Assembly (NCBI GenBank): GCA_023525715.1
Contig: CM042011.1
Location: 1,426,001-1,490,000 of the forward strand
Source of the DNA: Cichorium intybus
Taxonomy: Eukaryota; Streptophyta; Magnoliopsida; Asterales; Asteraceae
Length of the DNA: 64,000 nt
Direction of reading: 5' to 3'
The position numbers and the translations under genes are program-made. Under the pieces are notes generated by a model. That model searched no databases. It saw only the letters and a list, made by a program, of their open reading frames with translations, and was not told the DNA's origin. This document shows positions 45,918-62,700 of the stretch, piece after piece (position 1 is the first letter of the stretch; every line of letters begins with the position of its first letter).

Positions 45918-46590
45918 GTAGCAAAATATCAAGAAATGTGTTTTTGTGCATAATGAGTGGGAATATCATTTTTGAGAGATTCTCAACAAAGTTTACGGTT
46001 ATCTCATTTTAATTAAAAGAGGTAATCGTGCACTACATCAAAGGAAAGTTGAAAAACAAAATAGTAACTAGCTATAATAATCAGATCATGATATTTATAA
46101 ATATTAATTAATAAAGGAGCAAAGTGGAAGTTTGAAAATTCGAATTACGGAATCCTTCAACGATATATCTCCTGCATTTCAAGGAAGCACAAAGGCCCAA
46201 AAGCTTCGGACATTGTCACTGAGTGCTGTTTATGGTCCATATGGAATTTCCGTAACAACACCATATATACTATATAGTGTTACCAAAAGGAAAGCTGGAG
46301 AATTGTTCAACTTTACTCTTTTTCATTCTTATTTGCCGATAGCCAATAGGAATTTAAAGGCAAATTTTAATTAGTTGGTTGGAAATAACTAAGATTTCTT
46401 AGACTCGATTTTTTTAAATCGAAAAAAGTTACTACCAATTTTTTCAATAAAACGACCGGTTATAGGCCGGAGTTTTTAATATTTTGATGTGTTCACCGGA
46501 TTTTTAACCGGTCATAAATTTTTTGTCGCCCGAACAAAAACCGTTCAACTAGATATTATCATTCAATGAGATTTTTTGAAACGAACGGTC
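45918..46590. other. Unit-2-specific block of about 670 bp
   Basis: Present between GCATGGGTGGAAGGAAG and CATATGACCATTTAT in unit 2 and absent at the equivalent point (34736-34741) in unit 1. It contains paired CCGGTTATAGGCCGG/AACCGGTCATAA words near 46453-46525. I could not define termini, so insertion in unit 2 and deletion in unit 1 are both possible. Confidence 0.55.
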
Positions 46591-46753
46591 ATATGACCAT
46601 TTATCTAGCCATTTATAGCCGTTTGACCCATAAATTACCATATTGTCTCTCTGATGTTAATATAAATAGGTATCAAGTGTATTAGTTAGTTTTAATATAT
46701 TGCAAAAAACCCTCTCTCCATGATTGCTACATTCTTTGACTTTAAAATTCAAA

Positions 46754-47117
46754 ATGGCATCCCCACAAGTTTCCGATTCCGCTTCCGTCGATAGTACCAT
46801 AGTATCCGGCTCCAAAAAATATATCAATGACAACATAGCGGAAATTAAACCAACTAGATGAAACTTGAAGATTTTGTGTAATTTCAATTATTAGGTTATG
46901 AAAGATGGAAAACAAAATGCTCATTGCATGAAATGTGGGAAGCTAGTTTTATAGCCAAACAGAGAACTCGACATCGAAGAATCACAAAGATGGTGCTGGC
47001 AAAATGGTGAAACAAGGAAATTTCAATTCGATGCAAACTAATATCGGATCAGATGATGCTTTGTTTATTTATGACAATGATGCGGTACGAGAAGCTTTTG
47101 CGAAGTTTGTCATTTAA
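46754..47117 (+). pseudogene. Broken hAT transposase N-terminus (BED finger), unit 2
   Basis: Starts ATGGCATCCCCAC and reads MASPQVSDSASVDST, then reaches a stop after KPTR. Downstream frames encode NAHCMKCGKL and TSKNHKDGAGKMVKQGNF, then SDDALFIYDNDAVREAFAKF and VI-stop. This is the start of a hAT transposase: BED finger, then the RExFAKFVI region. It has at least two stops and a frameshift and no catalytic or dimerisation domain. A TATAAATAGG box lies upstream near 46662. Confidence 0.7.
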
Positions 47118-50100
47118 GACCATTCCACCACTTCGACAACCTACGACTCACGAAAATTATCTAATCAAAACTTCAACCTCGTTAATTTCATGTAAGTCTC
47201 ACTATTCTTACATGCCATGCAATTAGACTTTGGAACAAAGATAAATAGGAAATACATCCCAAATGTAATCCACATCAGTTTCTAGTTTTCTTAATCACTA
47301 TGATAGAGTTTCCACAGAAACACAATAGTAAAGAGTATCACACCTATCCTTGATCACTTTTTTTGGACCATCCTTCAAATCTTCGAGAGTAAGCCCTTCA
47401 AAGTTAAAAACTTCTACTCAATCTCCTGTATCTTTTAAATATTGTAGAGGATTAGGAATGAAAATGCCATGACAGTTGATGTCCACTACAAAGTCACATT
47501 TGTTGTTACTTCCAAAATTCATTATTGTGAAATTGAGGTTTTATCAACCAAATAACTAGGGTTTTCATAAAAAAAATTCTTCAAATCACACACGGTTACT
47601 TGAATATGCTAAGAGATCAACGCTTTTAATGACTACTACATAGCAAAGATAAGCGTAATTTGGTTAGGGTGTGACTCTAAAGGTGATTTGACTCCCCATT
47701 TAGTCTCCATGCAAAACAACAAAAAAACGACATCGTTTTAATCCCTTGCCACCTATTAAATGAGTTTCATTCTCCACATCAAAGCTCTGTCTACGGGGAG
47801 GGTCTCGAAAAGGTTTAATAAACAATGGTAAGTACAATGCATAGTGAGAGCACAACAACTACACATTCTATCATATGACATGCAAGCATAAAACACGTAA
47901 ACATGTAAATTGATCCTTCTCTTGCTCCCCTTTCCGGGAACAAGGGAAGTAAAACTAAACTGACACATCACAAAAAGTAATTTTAACTGCCACCTCACAA
48001 AGAGGAACTTTAACTAACACCTCACAAAGAGGCTAGGTAATTTTCGTTGCTCCCTCTTTCGGGAACAATGATGCTAACACTGATACTACACATAAACGAG
48101 CATACACCACATAACACATAATAGCACATATAAGGTAGTGTAACTCACCTAATAGTTAATGTCTGACTAACTTCACAATTAAGGCTACTAAGAACTCTCA
48201 CCGATCACCTACAATAATAAACAATCACCACTACTTAGATTGTAGTTCCATTTATTGCTTACTAATACTTATAGATGTTATACGTAATCTTTTTTGTGAT
48301 TTAAGTTCTACATAGGCCATTAAGACCCAAGCTTTCTGATGTTATTAAGTATAATTTAGACTCTTTTAGGATGTATTTTAAAGGTCTAGTGTATAGGGGT
48401 TCTTAAATCCCATTTTTACAAAATTTCCATTTTAAGTCTATTTGGACCACTGTCCACTAATACTATCATAGCTTCTGAACCATATGTCCAAATGATACGT
48501 TCTTTATATTTCTGAAAACTAGACTCAATTTCCTACACTTCTTGTCTTACGGGTATTCTCCTAATTCTGCCACGATTTTCAGCAAAACGGTCTGCAAAAT
48601 TGATGATGTTTGTTGTTACAAACTTCTAATGTATTTATCTGACTTTTAATTTATTTTTTTGATCAATCACTTGATTTAATAAATATTAAGAACTTAATAA
48701 ACTAATATCTGATTAATAGTGTTTAACGAGTACATTTAGACCGTCTTAAATGGTTAAAACAAGGTCTTGAAGCTAGTGACAAAAGATAGAAATATTGCAC
48801 ATAAAATCATGAGTTTAACATTAGGGTTTGATTTGCAACCAAACCCATTAAGCCTAATTTAGCCATATTTAGATTTGACCATCATCCAACCATAGCCACG
48901 ACACGGTGGTGGTGTCACGGTGGTGATAGGGTGGTCACACGTGGTTACACGACGGTGTAAATCAATGACACTTCTAAGTCAAATTTTAGGAAAATATGAA
49001 CATTAATGCTTCAAACCACAACTAGAACATGAAAACTGAAATGGATAACCAATCACAACCACCACCCAGTGGCGGTGATGTGATGGTCGGCCGACGGCCA
49101 AAGCGTACAGTGACGCTTTTAGATGGTGGTAGTATCGATATTGATAAAGTGATTAGGATTCAAATGTGATCGAGGGATGGAAATAAATCGGCCAAACCAT
49201 AGCTATCATGCATGGTGGCTAGTGGCGGTGCTGCAAGGCTGAGTCCAACAGCTAGCGGTTGTCGGTATTGGTGGTGCACAATAAATAGAAAACACAAGAA
49301 AAGTCGATTCAATCATTCAAGAAGTTCAAGAAAATTATTAAACGGTCTGGAACGGGTCATATCTCGTCGTAATAGTTCTATAATCACCAACCACAACCAC
49401 CTTCATTGCAGCACTGTGTGGTCGACGGTGGCTGTGGTGGTGCGGCAGTAGTTATTCTGGCAGCCAAAGCTGCCAGTAGTGTTTGGCGGACTAAAACAAC
49501 AACAGGATTCAACAGAAAAAACTGGAAAAGAAACAGGAAATGAACTTACTTTGATCAGACTACAACCCACTACCTATTTCCGGTCGCCTTTCCTTTTGTT
49601 CACCGGCCACCACCCGACTCCGATGACCTACAACAGATATTTACTGAAACAAGGGATAATGTGATCTCTTAATTGATTAATTAACTCATGCTTCATGCCT
49701 CGACACATACTTCATGACACGAATGCCATCTAACTTCCCCGATGAATAACTTCCTTGAATCTTGCAGGATGGTGTTAAGGTATATTATCTACTATATATT
49801 ATCTCTCTTTCATAACTTGATAAACATAATACTCATCCTATAACTTAGTAACTTCAACTTGTTCATCTGATGCTGCACATTCGCCACCCCGATTCGTCCA
49901 TAAAGGACTTTCATGTAACTCTTGAGATTTACTTGTCAAATACATTCCAGTATATTCTTATTCAGTCATCATTTCTTGCAATCATGTTATAATCTGGCAT
50001 GCTTATGGCAAACATGCACTACGTGACTGTATTATGTTTTTACAATAACTTGCACCGACTTTTAATAATTAATATTCAATATGCTAGTTCTAAACTTCCT

Positions 50101-50590
50101 GAGTAAAATTTTGTCATTCAAGAGATTCCTTAACATAAAACATAATTCAAAACTACTATCAACTTTAACAATTTTGAAAAACATTCAATTAACTTATATT
50201 AAAACATAGCTACCTCTTACTTCACTTATCAAACTATCATTTCTAATAAGGTATACATAATCTGTAACGTATAATAACTTATACATTTTGTCCATGAAAA
50301 ACCATGTATATTCAAAACTTGTATTTTGATCCGTAGGATATAAATGTAACCCATAAAATTAGAAGAGCTGAATATTTTGTTTATAGCTTGGTAAACATCA
50401 ATTTGTCCAAATACGAGAATAAATACAATTTAGTAGTATCGTAATGAAAATAGCTAAGTAAAAATCTCATTTAGCATGATCTTATTACTTTGAACATATT
50501 CCAAAATGTGTTGTGTCATAAAATACTATTACTTCAACGTACACATTGAAAATTTCTTAGTTGAAAAATCTGATTAACAATGTATAAACT
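47118..50590. other. LTR-like filler of unit 2, no gene
   Basis: Counterpart of 39196-42527. It keeps about 100 bases (TTTGGACCACTG to GACTCAATTTCC, 48441-48532) lost in unit 1; this segment resembles decayed retrotransposon LTR sequence. No intact gene. Confidence 0.45.
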
Positions 50591-52273
50591 TGGAAATAGG
50601 CTTTCCTTTCTAACGTAAAACCAATTTGAAATCCATCATTGTTGTTCTTAAAACTTATTTGACTTTGACATTTGCTTTAAAACATATCTTATAAAAAAGT
50701 AATACTTTTTAAATTTTAAGACCATACTATCAAGACATTATTCCATGATTATATAATATTTTCAGAACTTATCCTTTTTATTTTCATCAGTCTACTTTTG
50801 AGGTTCAGGTTCTACCCATGTCTTTTCAGCATGATGCTAATGCATAGTATTCGCTCTATCTCCATAAGTCACCTTAAGTCGTTATTGAGTCTGTACTTCC
50901 ATGAAACTCTGAAAATTGGATGCCTTCGATGGTATTACCATCACCATGTCTTACCCTAACCCATAAGCCTTAATATTCGTATCCGTCAAGCTACAAGTTC
51001 CATGTATCTCGTTTTACCTTTAACCATTCACTGTACAATCTGCAATGATCATTTGTACAACATCCGACCTTAAGCATGTCCAGACGTACTGACAAACAGG
51101 GTTTTATCCCTTCCACTCGTTTCTCATGCAGTCTCTTGAGTTATCCGCAGTTTCTATTCAAGTTCTTAACTGAAGTGGGGTCATACTTCACTCTCATCCT
51201 TGTCATTTGAGTTATCCGCATTCTCTATACCCTTTACTGTTCTGCTTACCTAGTTGCACCTACAACTATACTTGTTCCTACTTTCCTACATTCTCATGAA
51301 AAAAATATGGAGTAACCTAGCAGTTGGAAAAATATGGAAGTACATTACCATTTCTTGCTTTTCGAAAAACATTTGGGGAACCTGTGATTGGAAATGCTTT
51401 CCAACTTACAAAGATTTTAGGAAGTTAAAATTTTGAAATACCGCCTAATTTTGATAGAGAAGCAGCTATCAAGCAGCGGACGAAGGATGCGAGCGAAGGG
51501 TTTTGAAGGGATTTTTAAAACGTATTAGAGTTGGATCAGAAGAAGAATAACAATTGTGCTTTAATTGTCACGGAATGAGTTCCTGATTTTTTGGGGTGAA
51601 ATTGAAACAGAAAAGAGGAATACGAGCGAGATAGTTATCGGGCGGGAAAATAAGAATGAAACTGCATAATATGATGACACGTGGCAACTATAGGATTACT
51701 TTATTACATAGTATACATATTTCTGATTAAACTTATAAAAATTTCCTTGGTTAAGTATATCGGCCAATGTCATTATGTTCATCAAGTTGCATAAATTGAT
51801 TGAAATTCAAAAGAATTGGTAAGTTATATAAGGTAAATGCATACTTGTATGGATTTAAATTAATGATACTTGATTTGATTGATTCTGTGATTATAAAAAC
51901 GATTTGGGAAAACAATTGGATGCATAAGAAAATGACATGTGGATTCTTGATTTCTAAGACATGCCACCTGAGAGACGGCCTCAAAAAGCGTCATGTGGCA
52001 AAAAGTATATATGTTTTATTAGAACATATAGATTTATTTAATTGTATAGTTATATTTTAAATGGAATAAATAGTACTTATATTATCATGTTATATAGTAA
52101 ATCGATATTAATCATCATACATATTGAATTTAATATACATGTTTCAGTTTTTTTTTTAAGATTAAATCTTTTTATAACTAGAAACACAATAACATGTTCT
52201 ATAAACATAAAAGCAAGTCAATTCGTAAAAAAAATTATTTTAGACCCTTTCACCTTCAAAGTTTAAAAACAAA
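50591..52273. other. Non-coding spacer right of the duplication
   Basis: No gene is supported. The 50800-51240 part has retrotransposon-leader-like composition (repeated GAGTTATCCGCA at 51130 and 51208). The rest is AT-rich. Confidence 0.5.
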
Positions 52274-52302
52274 CTAGTGGGTATCCCGTGCTTTTGCACG
52301 GG
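52274..52302 (-). mobile_element. Helitron-type 3' terminus
   Basis: On the minus strand a hairpin (CCCGTGC, loop AAAA, GCACGGG; 52285-52302) is followed 7 bases later by terminal CTAG and host T. This is the classic Helitron 3' end (hairpin then CTRR, inserted between A and T). The element would extend rightward over the exon fragments at 52540-55790. I could not locate the 5' TC end. Confidence 0.65.
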
Positions 52303-52539
52303 TTGAGAGGAGAACTTTTTTTTTTTCTAAACTGGATGTTTCGTTCTTGTATATTAAAGTACAATGCGTTATTTGACAGTGTGAATATTAACCTGAGTGC
52401 TGCAAATTGTTTTTCCTCTTGCATCGTGCACAACTCATTCTTCAACCACAAGATCTAAAAAAACCATATAAATATATAAATATATAATAAATGTTAAAAG
52501 AAAAGTACGTTGGTATTCCTTGCATATACGAATAGGAGA

Positions 52540-53400
52540 TCATATTATCTGATATTGAAGATCTGGAAGGGAATTAATCTCCACTTCCTTTGACACACCG
52601 ATACAAAGTTCATCTTCATTAGTAAACGCGTAAGCCGTTCGTCGTAATATACCATTTGACAATTTTACCCCTGCCCGGTTTATTTCATTTTCTTTCAACA
52701 ACAATAGCTCTTTTGATCTTTCCTCTACTGCAGCATGTACAATTGGGCTGTCAACACTTTCTTTTATTTTGTTTTGAATTATAATTAAAGCTCCAAATAC
52801 AAAATAAAGAGATTAATTGCACCTTCTAATGAACCATTTGGACTTTGAGATGGTAACTTTGTCGGTCGTCCCCTTTTTCTTTTCAGCTTGCTGTTACCGG
52901 TAGTCTCATGCTAAGAATAAAAGATAAAAATCAAACATCAAGATAATTTTGTACAAAAGCAATGTATCCAAGTTTTTATAATTTTTTGTCCCAAAAGAAT
53001 CTTCTAAAATTTGAACATTAAGCTAGATTTGACCTTACACACATTTTTTTACTTAACTGAGTTAATGATTATTAAAAAAAATATTGGCGAAAGTGAAAAG
53101 TAAAAACTAAAATGAGGGCAAATTTGTAGCAACAAAATGGTACACAAAGATACAAAATTTCACCAGAATGGAACAAAATTAAAAGTTAAAAAAAGTTTAA
53201 GTTACCAACTTGGAAGAAATTTCGTTACTTATTAGATAAAAAGACACATAAAATAGGGAAGTATTTATTGAATTACCAGTATAGTTGGATCGACATGATA
53301 CAAGAACTGCATATCTATTAGAAGATGAGGCCCCACGGTTCATATTGGTGAGGGTGTACACACTTGATCGTGCACTTCTAGGCTGCAACTGTAATAACTG
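52540..53400 (-). pseudogene. Unrecognised exon fragments including an AT-hook
   Basis: Three minus-strand exon-like pieces. One encodes QPRSARSSVYTLTNMNRGAS (about 53270-53388). One, after a TTCTTAG acceptor near 52915, encodes KLKRKRGRPTKLP, an AT-hook core (GRP flanked by basic residues). One encodes about 70 residues (IVHAAVEERSKELLLLKENE, RRTAYAFTNEDELCIGV) to a stop near 52545. I do not recognise the parent gene. The placement inside a Helitron suggests capture. Confidence 0.4.
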
Positions 53401-53765
53401 ATAACTTCTCTCCCCTTCAACATTACAACTTGAAACTGATGTTGTTGGTTTTAAAATAGACGAATGTTCTTCACCTTTTCTGTTTGTACTTATGTAGGTT
53501 TAGTGACTTGTACCTTAATGTTAAGGTCAGTGGAGTCATCAAGAACTTAAATAAAATGAACAACTAAAAGCAACGCACACAAACTCACCTGGTAAGGTCA
53601 AGCAACCATTTTCCCGTAACAATCAGGGGGCCATCAGTAATTCAAAATTTAAAGTAAGAAAGTGATGAATTAGAAAATATACGACTGTGTCGAGTGAGAG
53701 AGGGGTCAGGGAGATGAACAGAAAGCGGTGTAGATCTTTTGATCATCCTTGAATATGGAGGTTGC

Positions 53766-54908
53766 ATCATGAGCACGTACAAAAGTCTTCACTTTGGGAA
53801 AGTATTTACTTAGAGCCCAAACAGTTCTATAATTTGCTCCAGGAGTATGTAAAGTTATTGCTGCAGCACAAGCCCTTTCAGCACCAATTTTATGAAGAAC
53901 CTGGATAGAAAAAATTTCCAACAAATAAATAAAAGTACATTACTATTTCTTCCACATATATTTTTTTTGTTGTGATGGAAATTAGGTTCACCTCTCGACT
54001 ACCAGCATCACCGAAGTACACAGGAATTTCAAGTGCACGTCCCAACTGCTACTCAATCACTGTATATAATCTTTTAGTAAAGGCTTAATGCAAGAAATAG
54101 CAATGTACTTTCATATATTTGTGTATTATAGCGTCCTACTTTCGTTTGTTTTTCTGTTATAGAATTGTACTTCTGTTTATTTCTTATTATAGCATTGGAA
54201 ATTGCTTTGTGTTTAAATGGCATTCCAATAGTTTGGGTTGTAGTAGGAAAGTATGGAAGTAAGATGTTATAACGAACAAATCAATGAAAGTACATTGCCT
54301 TTTCTTGCATTAAACCCGATAATTAATAATGACTACATACCTCCTGACATCAAGTGCAACAAATGGAATTAGGCTTTCGGAAAGAAGCTGAGCAATGATC
54401 TGAAAGAACCGGAAAGTTAAAAATAATATATTAAAAAACCACCACATAAAGCAGCCACAATCATTTATGAACTTCAGTAATAATTTAAAAAAAAACATAA
54501 TAAAATATTAGAATGTAGACCATACCTGGACTACACATCCAAAACCGCATATAATAATATGATCCTGCAAATCATCCGTCTGAAAAGAGAATACATTAAA
54601 ATTACAAGAAATTAGCAAATTCACATTATTAAATATAGATTTTTTTTGGATTTATTTCACGTCTGCATTACTCTTTTTAACATAAAGTAATTAAATTCAC
54701 TCAAAGCAACACGTTACATTTACATGTAACATATCCCTCCAATGTTTTTATTTTTCATTTTTTCCCATTTTTAATTTGCCCAAAAAAGAAATTACATATA
54801 AATTTGGGAAAATAATTTGTGGAATGTTACCTCACTTTCTACAGGTAATAGACTACGAACATCTTGCTGTTCAAAGCGAGATGGTATTAATTGGCCTCCA
54901 GCAGCTTA
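53766..54908 (-). pseudogene. Captured KEA-type K+ efflux antiporter fragment
   Basis: Five minus-strand exon pieces with splice borders match the C-terminal part of plant plastid KEA antiporters: QLIPSRFEQQDVRSLLPVES (to 54831), TDDLQDHIIICGFGCVVQ (54526-54579), IIAQLLSESLIPFVALDVR (54341-54399), LGRALEIPVYFGDAGSRE (53992 to about 54047) and VLHKIGAERACAAAITLHTP to KTFVRAHD (about 53767-53900). In intact proteins this is the nucleotide-binding KTN/TrkA-N domain. Its Gly-rich signature GFGRVGQ is changed here to GFGCVVQ, and the match stops after RAHD. The membrane transporter domain is absent. A MITE lies in one intron. Non-functional as a transporter. Confidence 0.75.
54083..54315. mobile_element. 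MITE in a KEA-fragment intron
   Basis: About 230 bp with near-perfect terminal inverted repeats of about 29 bases: TTAATGCAAGAAATAGCAAT at 54085 and, inverted, TTAATGCAAGAAAAGGCAAT from 54313. No coding capacity. The target duplication is not clear, so the superfamily is undetermined. Confidence 0.7.
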
Positions 54909-55279
54909 CCATGGTGTGATGGCCATGGAAATCCCCACCACAAGAAACTACAAAGAAGATATTCGAGAAGTCGTTATACCCTGAAAAAAAAACATAATTT
55001 ACACAAGGTTATTTTGGTCTCTTAATTTAGCAACCAGTTCATCTTCCATCTCTATCATGCTCAGGAGACCCTTCCTGTAATGAAATAGCATAAAAAATGT
55101 CCTAGGATCACCTTACCCTAAATCGTAACTATATAGTAGTCTTGAATATCAATATGGATATATCAACAGAAAATTGAAGGAAAAAGCACAACACAAAACT
55201 AATACACATCAAATAGCATCCATTGAAATTTTGTACTTTAAAACAAAGAAGTTCGAAGTTAGGGTTGCTTCTTCAGAAT

Positions 55280-55790
55280 GTAAAAAGAAAGTCAAGAGCT
55301 GTTGCTACATACCTGGCGTGGTCGGAACTGACTGCAACGCCATCGACATTGTTACTCTCTCTCCCTCCCTCTCTGTTGCTCTAACTTTCTCTTTCTAAAA
55401 GAGATAACACAGAGTTGAATCCAAGTCTCCGGCGCACACAATTTGTTTTGGTGCGGATTGAATTTTGTGGGGTTTGGGTGAGATTTTGGTGGTTGAAGAT
55501 TATCGATGCAATTTTCTGGCGATCCTTTGTTTTGCGACAAGCCTTTAGTCACCACAACTGACCCCCGCCACCACCACCAGCAACCGCCGCCGGCAGCGTC
55601 AGTTTTCGCTGGTCCGACGTCTTCAGCGACAGGTTTCGCTGCTCCGACGTGTTTTCCCTTCGACCAAATGCACAGAAAGAAATCATATAAGAAATCGGTC
55701 AACATACCTTCGATAGCTCTCTTCGTTTTCCCGTTTTCGCTTGAACTGGATGTGAGGAGACGCGGAGAAGGAGGAATGAGGAGGTGAAGC
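55280..55790. pseudogene. Unrecognised first-exon-like fragments
   Basis: Minus strand: after a GA-rich leader, ATGTCGATGGCGTTGCAGTC at about 55347 encodes MSMALQSVPTTPG and meets a GTATGT donor, like a first exon. Plus strand: a GC-rich 93-codon frame at 55506-55787 encodes a His/Pro-rich stretch (DPRHHHQQPPPAASVF). I recognise neither; the two overlap a bidirectional leader-like region. Either may be a captured gene start inside the Helitron. Confidence 0.3.
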
Positions 55791-55927
55791 GATGGGCGGA
55801 TAATGTTAAAACGGTGGGTTACCCGAAAAAAAATGGATCCTAAAAAAACCCGCGTACAACAACGTTACAGATTAAAAAAAACAAAGCCAAAAAAAACGTA
55901 ACATGGACTACCAGAAATTACGGGAAT

Positions 55928-55929
<2 letters not shown>

Positions 55930-55971
<42 letters not shown>
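55930..55971. repeat. (AT)n microsatellite
   Basis: About 20 AT dinucleotides. Confidence 0.95.
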
Positions 55972-55974
<3 letters not shown>

Positions 55975-56699
55975 TTAAGCAAAGACAAAATTTGAAAAGA
56001 AATACATATTATCATTGTATCACATTCAAAAGCAAAAGCAAAAACTAAATAATAAAACTTTTTAAATATTTAAATCATTTCAACGTTAAAATCCAAAAGA
56101 ATGTGAACCATAACCAAAACTACAAATCCAATCAAAATTGACAAACAAAATCCGAATTTGGCGAATTGATTCAAATTTGACAAACCAACTTTTGGGGGAG
56201 GGACATATTTTCAAACACATGATACAATTGGGTCAATGACCCTTTGGTTTGAAAAGTAAGCTGATAGGTGAAAAAATAGTTGTTAGCCAAAAAAAATTGA
56301 TAAGCTAACCGATAAAAGGTTGAGTTATATAAAGGAATAGCTAATAAGTCAACTAAGAAATTAAAATAACATAAATGAGTGTGTAAAAAATGAGTTTTAT
56401 GTATAATTAATTGTATATTTGAGAAAAATTTAAAAAAATAAACTTATAAAACGCTAGTTTAATGCTATGTTTGACAGACTAACTGGAAAGTTAGTTAATA
56501 GTTGAAAAACTAGTCGATAAGTGATAAGTAATTGCTAAAAGGTAGTTCGGTAAAAACTTGTTGAGAAGCTAATTAAGAAATTAAAATGACATAAAAAGGT
56601 ATGTAAAAAATAATTTTCTATAAATAATAAAAAACATATATAGGAAAAAAATCTAGAAAACAAAAACCTTATATAAACACTAGTCTAAATAACCTTTTA
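55972..56699. repeat. Diverged tandem copies of an AT-rich repeat
   Basis: Two copies, about 56250-56460 and about 56475-56700, share AGCTAAT..AAGAAATTAAAATRACATAAA and ACTTATAAAACGCTAG-type words. They look like two decayed MITE copies side by side. No gene is seen. Confidence 0.45.
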
Positions 56700-57147
56700 A
56701 GGGGAAATGACTTATAAGGGTAATTATGTTTCAAAACTGTTCAAAAAACATCATCTAAGTTTGGTCTGTTCAAAAAACATCATCCAAGTAAGACATTTGT
56801 ACAAAAAACACCATCCAAGTAAGGCTTTTGTACAAAAAACACCAACGAACTACATGTTTTGTTCAAATTTTACCCGATGGTAACCGGCTCTTGCAGGTTA
56901 AAGGATGACTTGGCCTAATATTTAGTGACATGGCATAATAACAGTTTAACCTCCAATAACCGGTTACCATCGGGTAAAATTTAAACAAAACATGTAGTTC
57001 GTTGGTGTTTTTTGTACAAAAGCCTTACTTGGATGGTGTTTTTTGTACAAATGCTTTACTTGGATGGTGTTTTTTGAACAAACCAACCTTGGATGGTGTT
57101 TTTTGAACATTTTTGAAACATAATTACCCTTATAAGTAATTTTCCCG
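56700..57147. mobile_element. Long foldback element (about 200-bp arms)
   Basis: The left arm (about 56703-56886) and right arm (about 56960-57147) are near-perfect inverted copies, from GGGGAAATGACTTATAAGGG to TTTACCCGATGGTAACCGG. The loop is about 70 bases. Each arm contains about four 25-30-bp repeats of the ACAAAAAACACCATCCAAGT type. No coding capacity. The right edge is about 185 bases beyond the PRP16 stop codon, so the foldback may lie in or just past that gene's 3' UTR. Confidence 0.85.
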
Positions 57148-57333
57148 CAAAACATAGCCTAAATACAAGCGGAATTCATCCAAACTCTAAAAGTATTTAC
57201 TTGTAACAAATTTCTCAAGTTTCCATCCCAAATTGCATTGTACAAGTCTACATCATCCACCGTAATGCACAAACAAAAACTAGTTCAAGTGTAATAAAAA
57301 AAAAACATCTTGAAAGAGGGCATTTCCGGAATA

Positions 57334-62008
<4,675 letters not shown>

Positions 62009-62041
62009 GCTCTGTCTGTCTTGATGATGCGAGGGCACAGC

Positions 62042-62700
62042 ACTAATCAATGGAAAGAAAATCTGTTTATAATCAATTTAAATGATTAGATATAACTTAT
62101 AACAGGGATAATACTAGAACAACAAGCAATTGAACCATAACTGTTTACATCAGTACACATCAGAAACATATTGAAGCAACATCAGAAACAGAAAACTGAT
62201 TCCATTACCAGAATTATATCAATTGATTCCATTATCAGAAACACAAAACATTATCACAAACAGAAAACAGCAAGCATCAAAAGGGCAATTGGAAAGAAGG
62301 GCAAACCGAAAATTAAAAGCTTGATCAGTGAAACAAAATTGAAACATACCTGAAGTAGATACGCAGTAGGCGGGTTGAAGAAAAACCGGATTTTGAACTT
62401 GATCGGCGAGGTTCGCGTTAACAGTGCCCCGTTCCTGTGGGTTCAGCGAATTCAAATACCAGGAAAGAAAACGTGATATCAGGAGCAATCGGCGAACAGG
62501 AATCAGGAAAGAAGATGTGAATCGGTAGCAGGAGCGGGTAAGAAAAATCGAATGGCAACGATACCTGTGGCCAAACACCCCCTAAAGAAACCTTGAACTT
62601 GCACCGAAGCAGAACTAAATCGTGAAGGTATATGTTTAGAATATTGCTCAACAAGGGTGAAAGATGAAGGTGAGGGCGATGTCGGTGAAGAATTAAGAGT
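62042..62700 (-). promoter_or_regulatory. PRP16 5' leader region with a probable UTR intron
   Basis: Upstream of the ATG, an acceptor (GATTAG|TG at 62042/62043) and a donor (TTCAG|GTATG at 62350/62349) suggest a 307-base leader intron. The upstream exon would run from about 62351 rightward. No clear TATA box is identified; the transcription start is not determinable by eye. Confidence 0.45.

Larger units (their letters stand above)
42531..50590. repeat. Segmental duplication, unit 2
   Basis: Second head-to-tail copy of the region at 31341. It lacks the CACTA-like insertion and the 223-bp tandem repeat. It has extra blocks at about 43077-43335 (upstream of the UGT), 45918-46590, about 47330-47400 and about 48435-48535. 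Homology ends near 50590. Confidence 0.85.
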
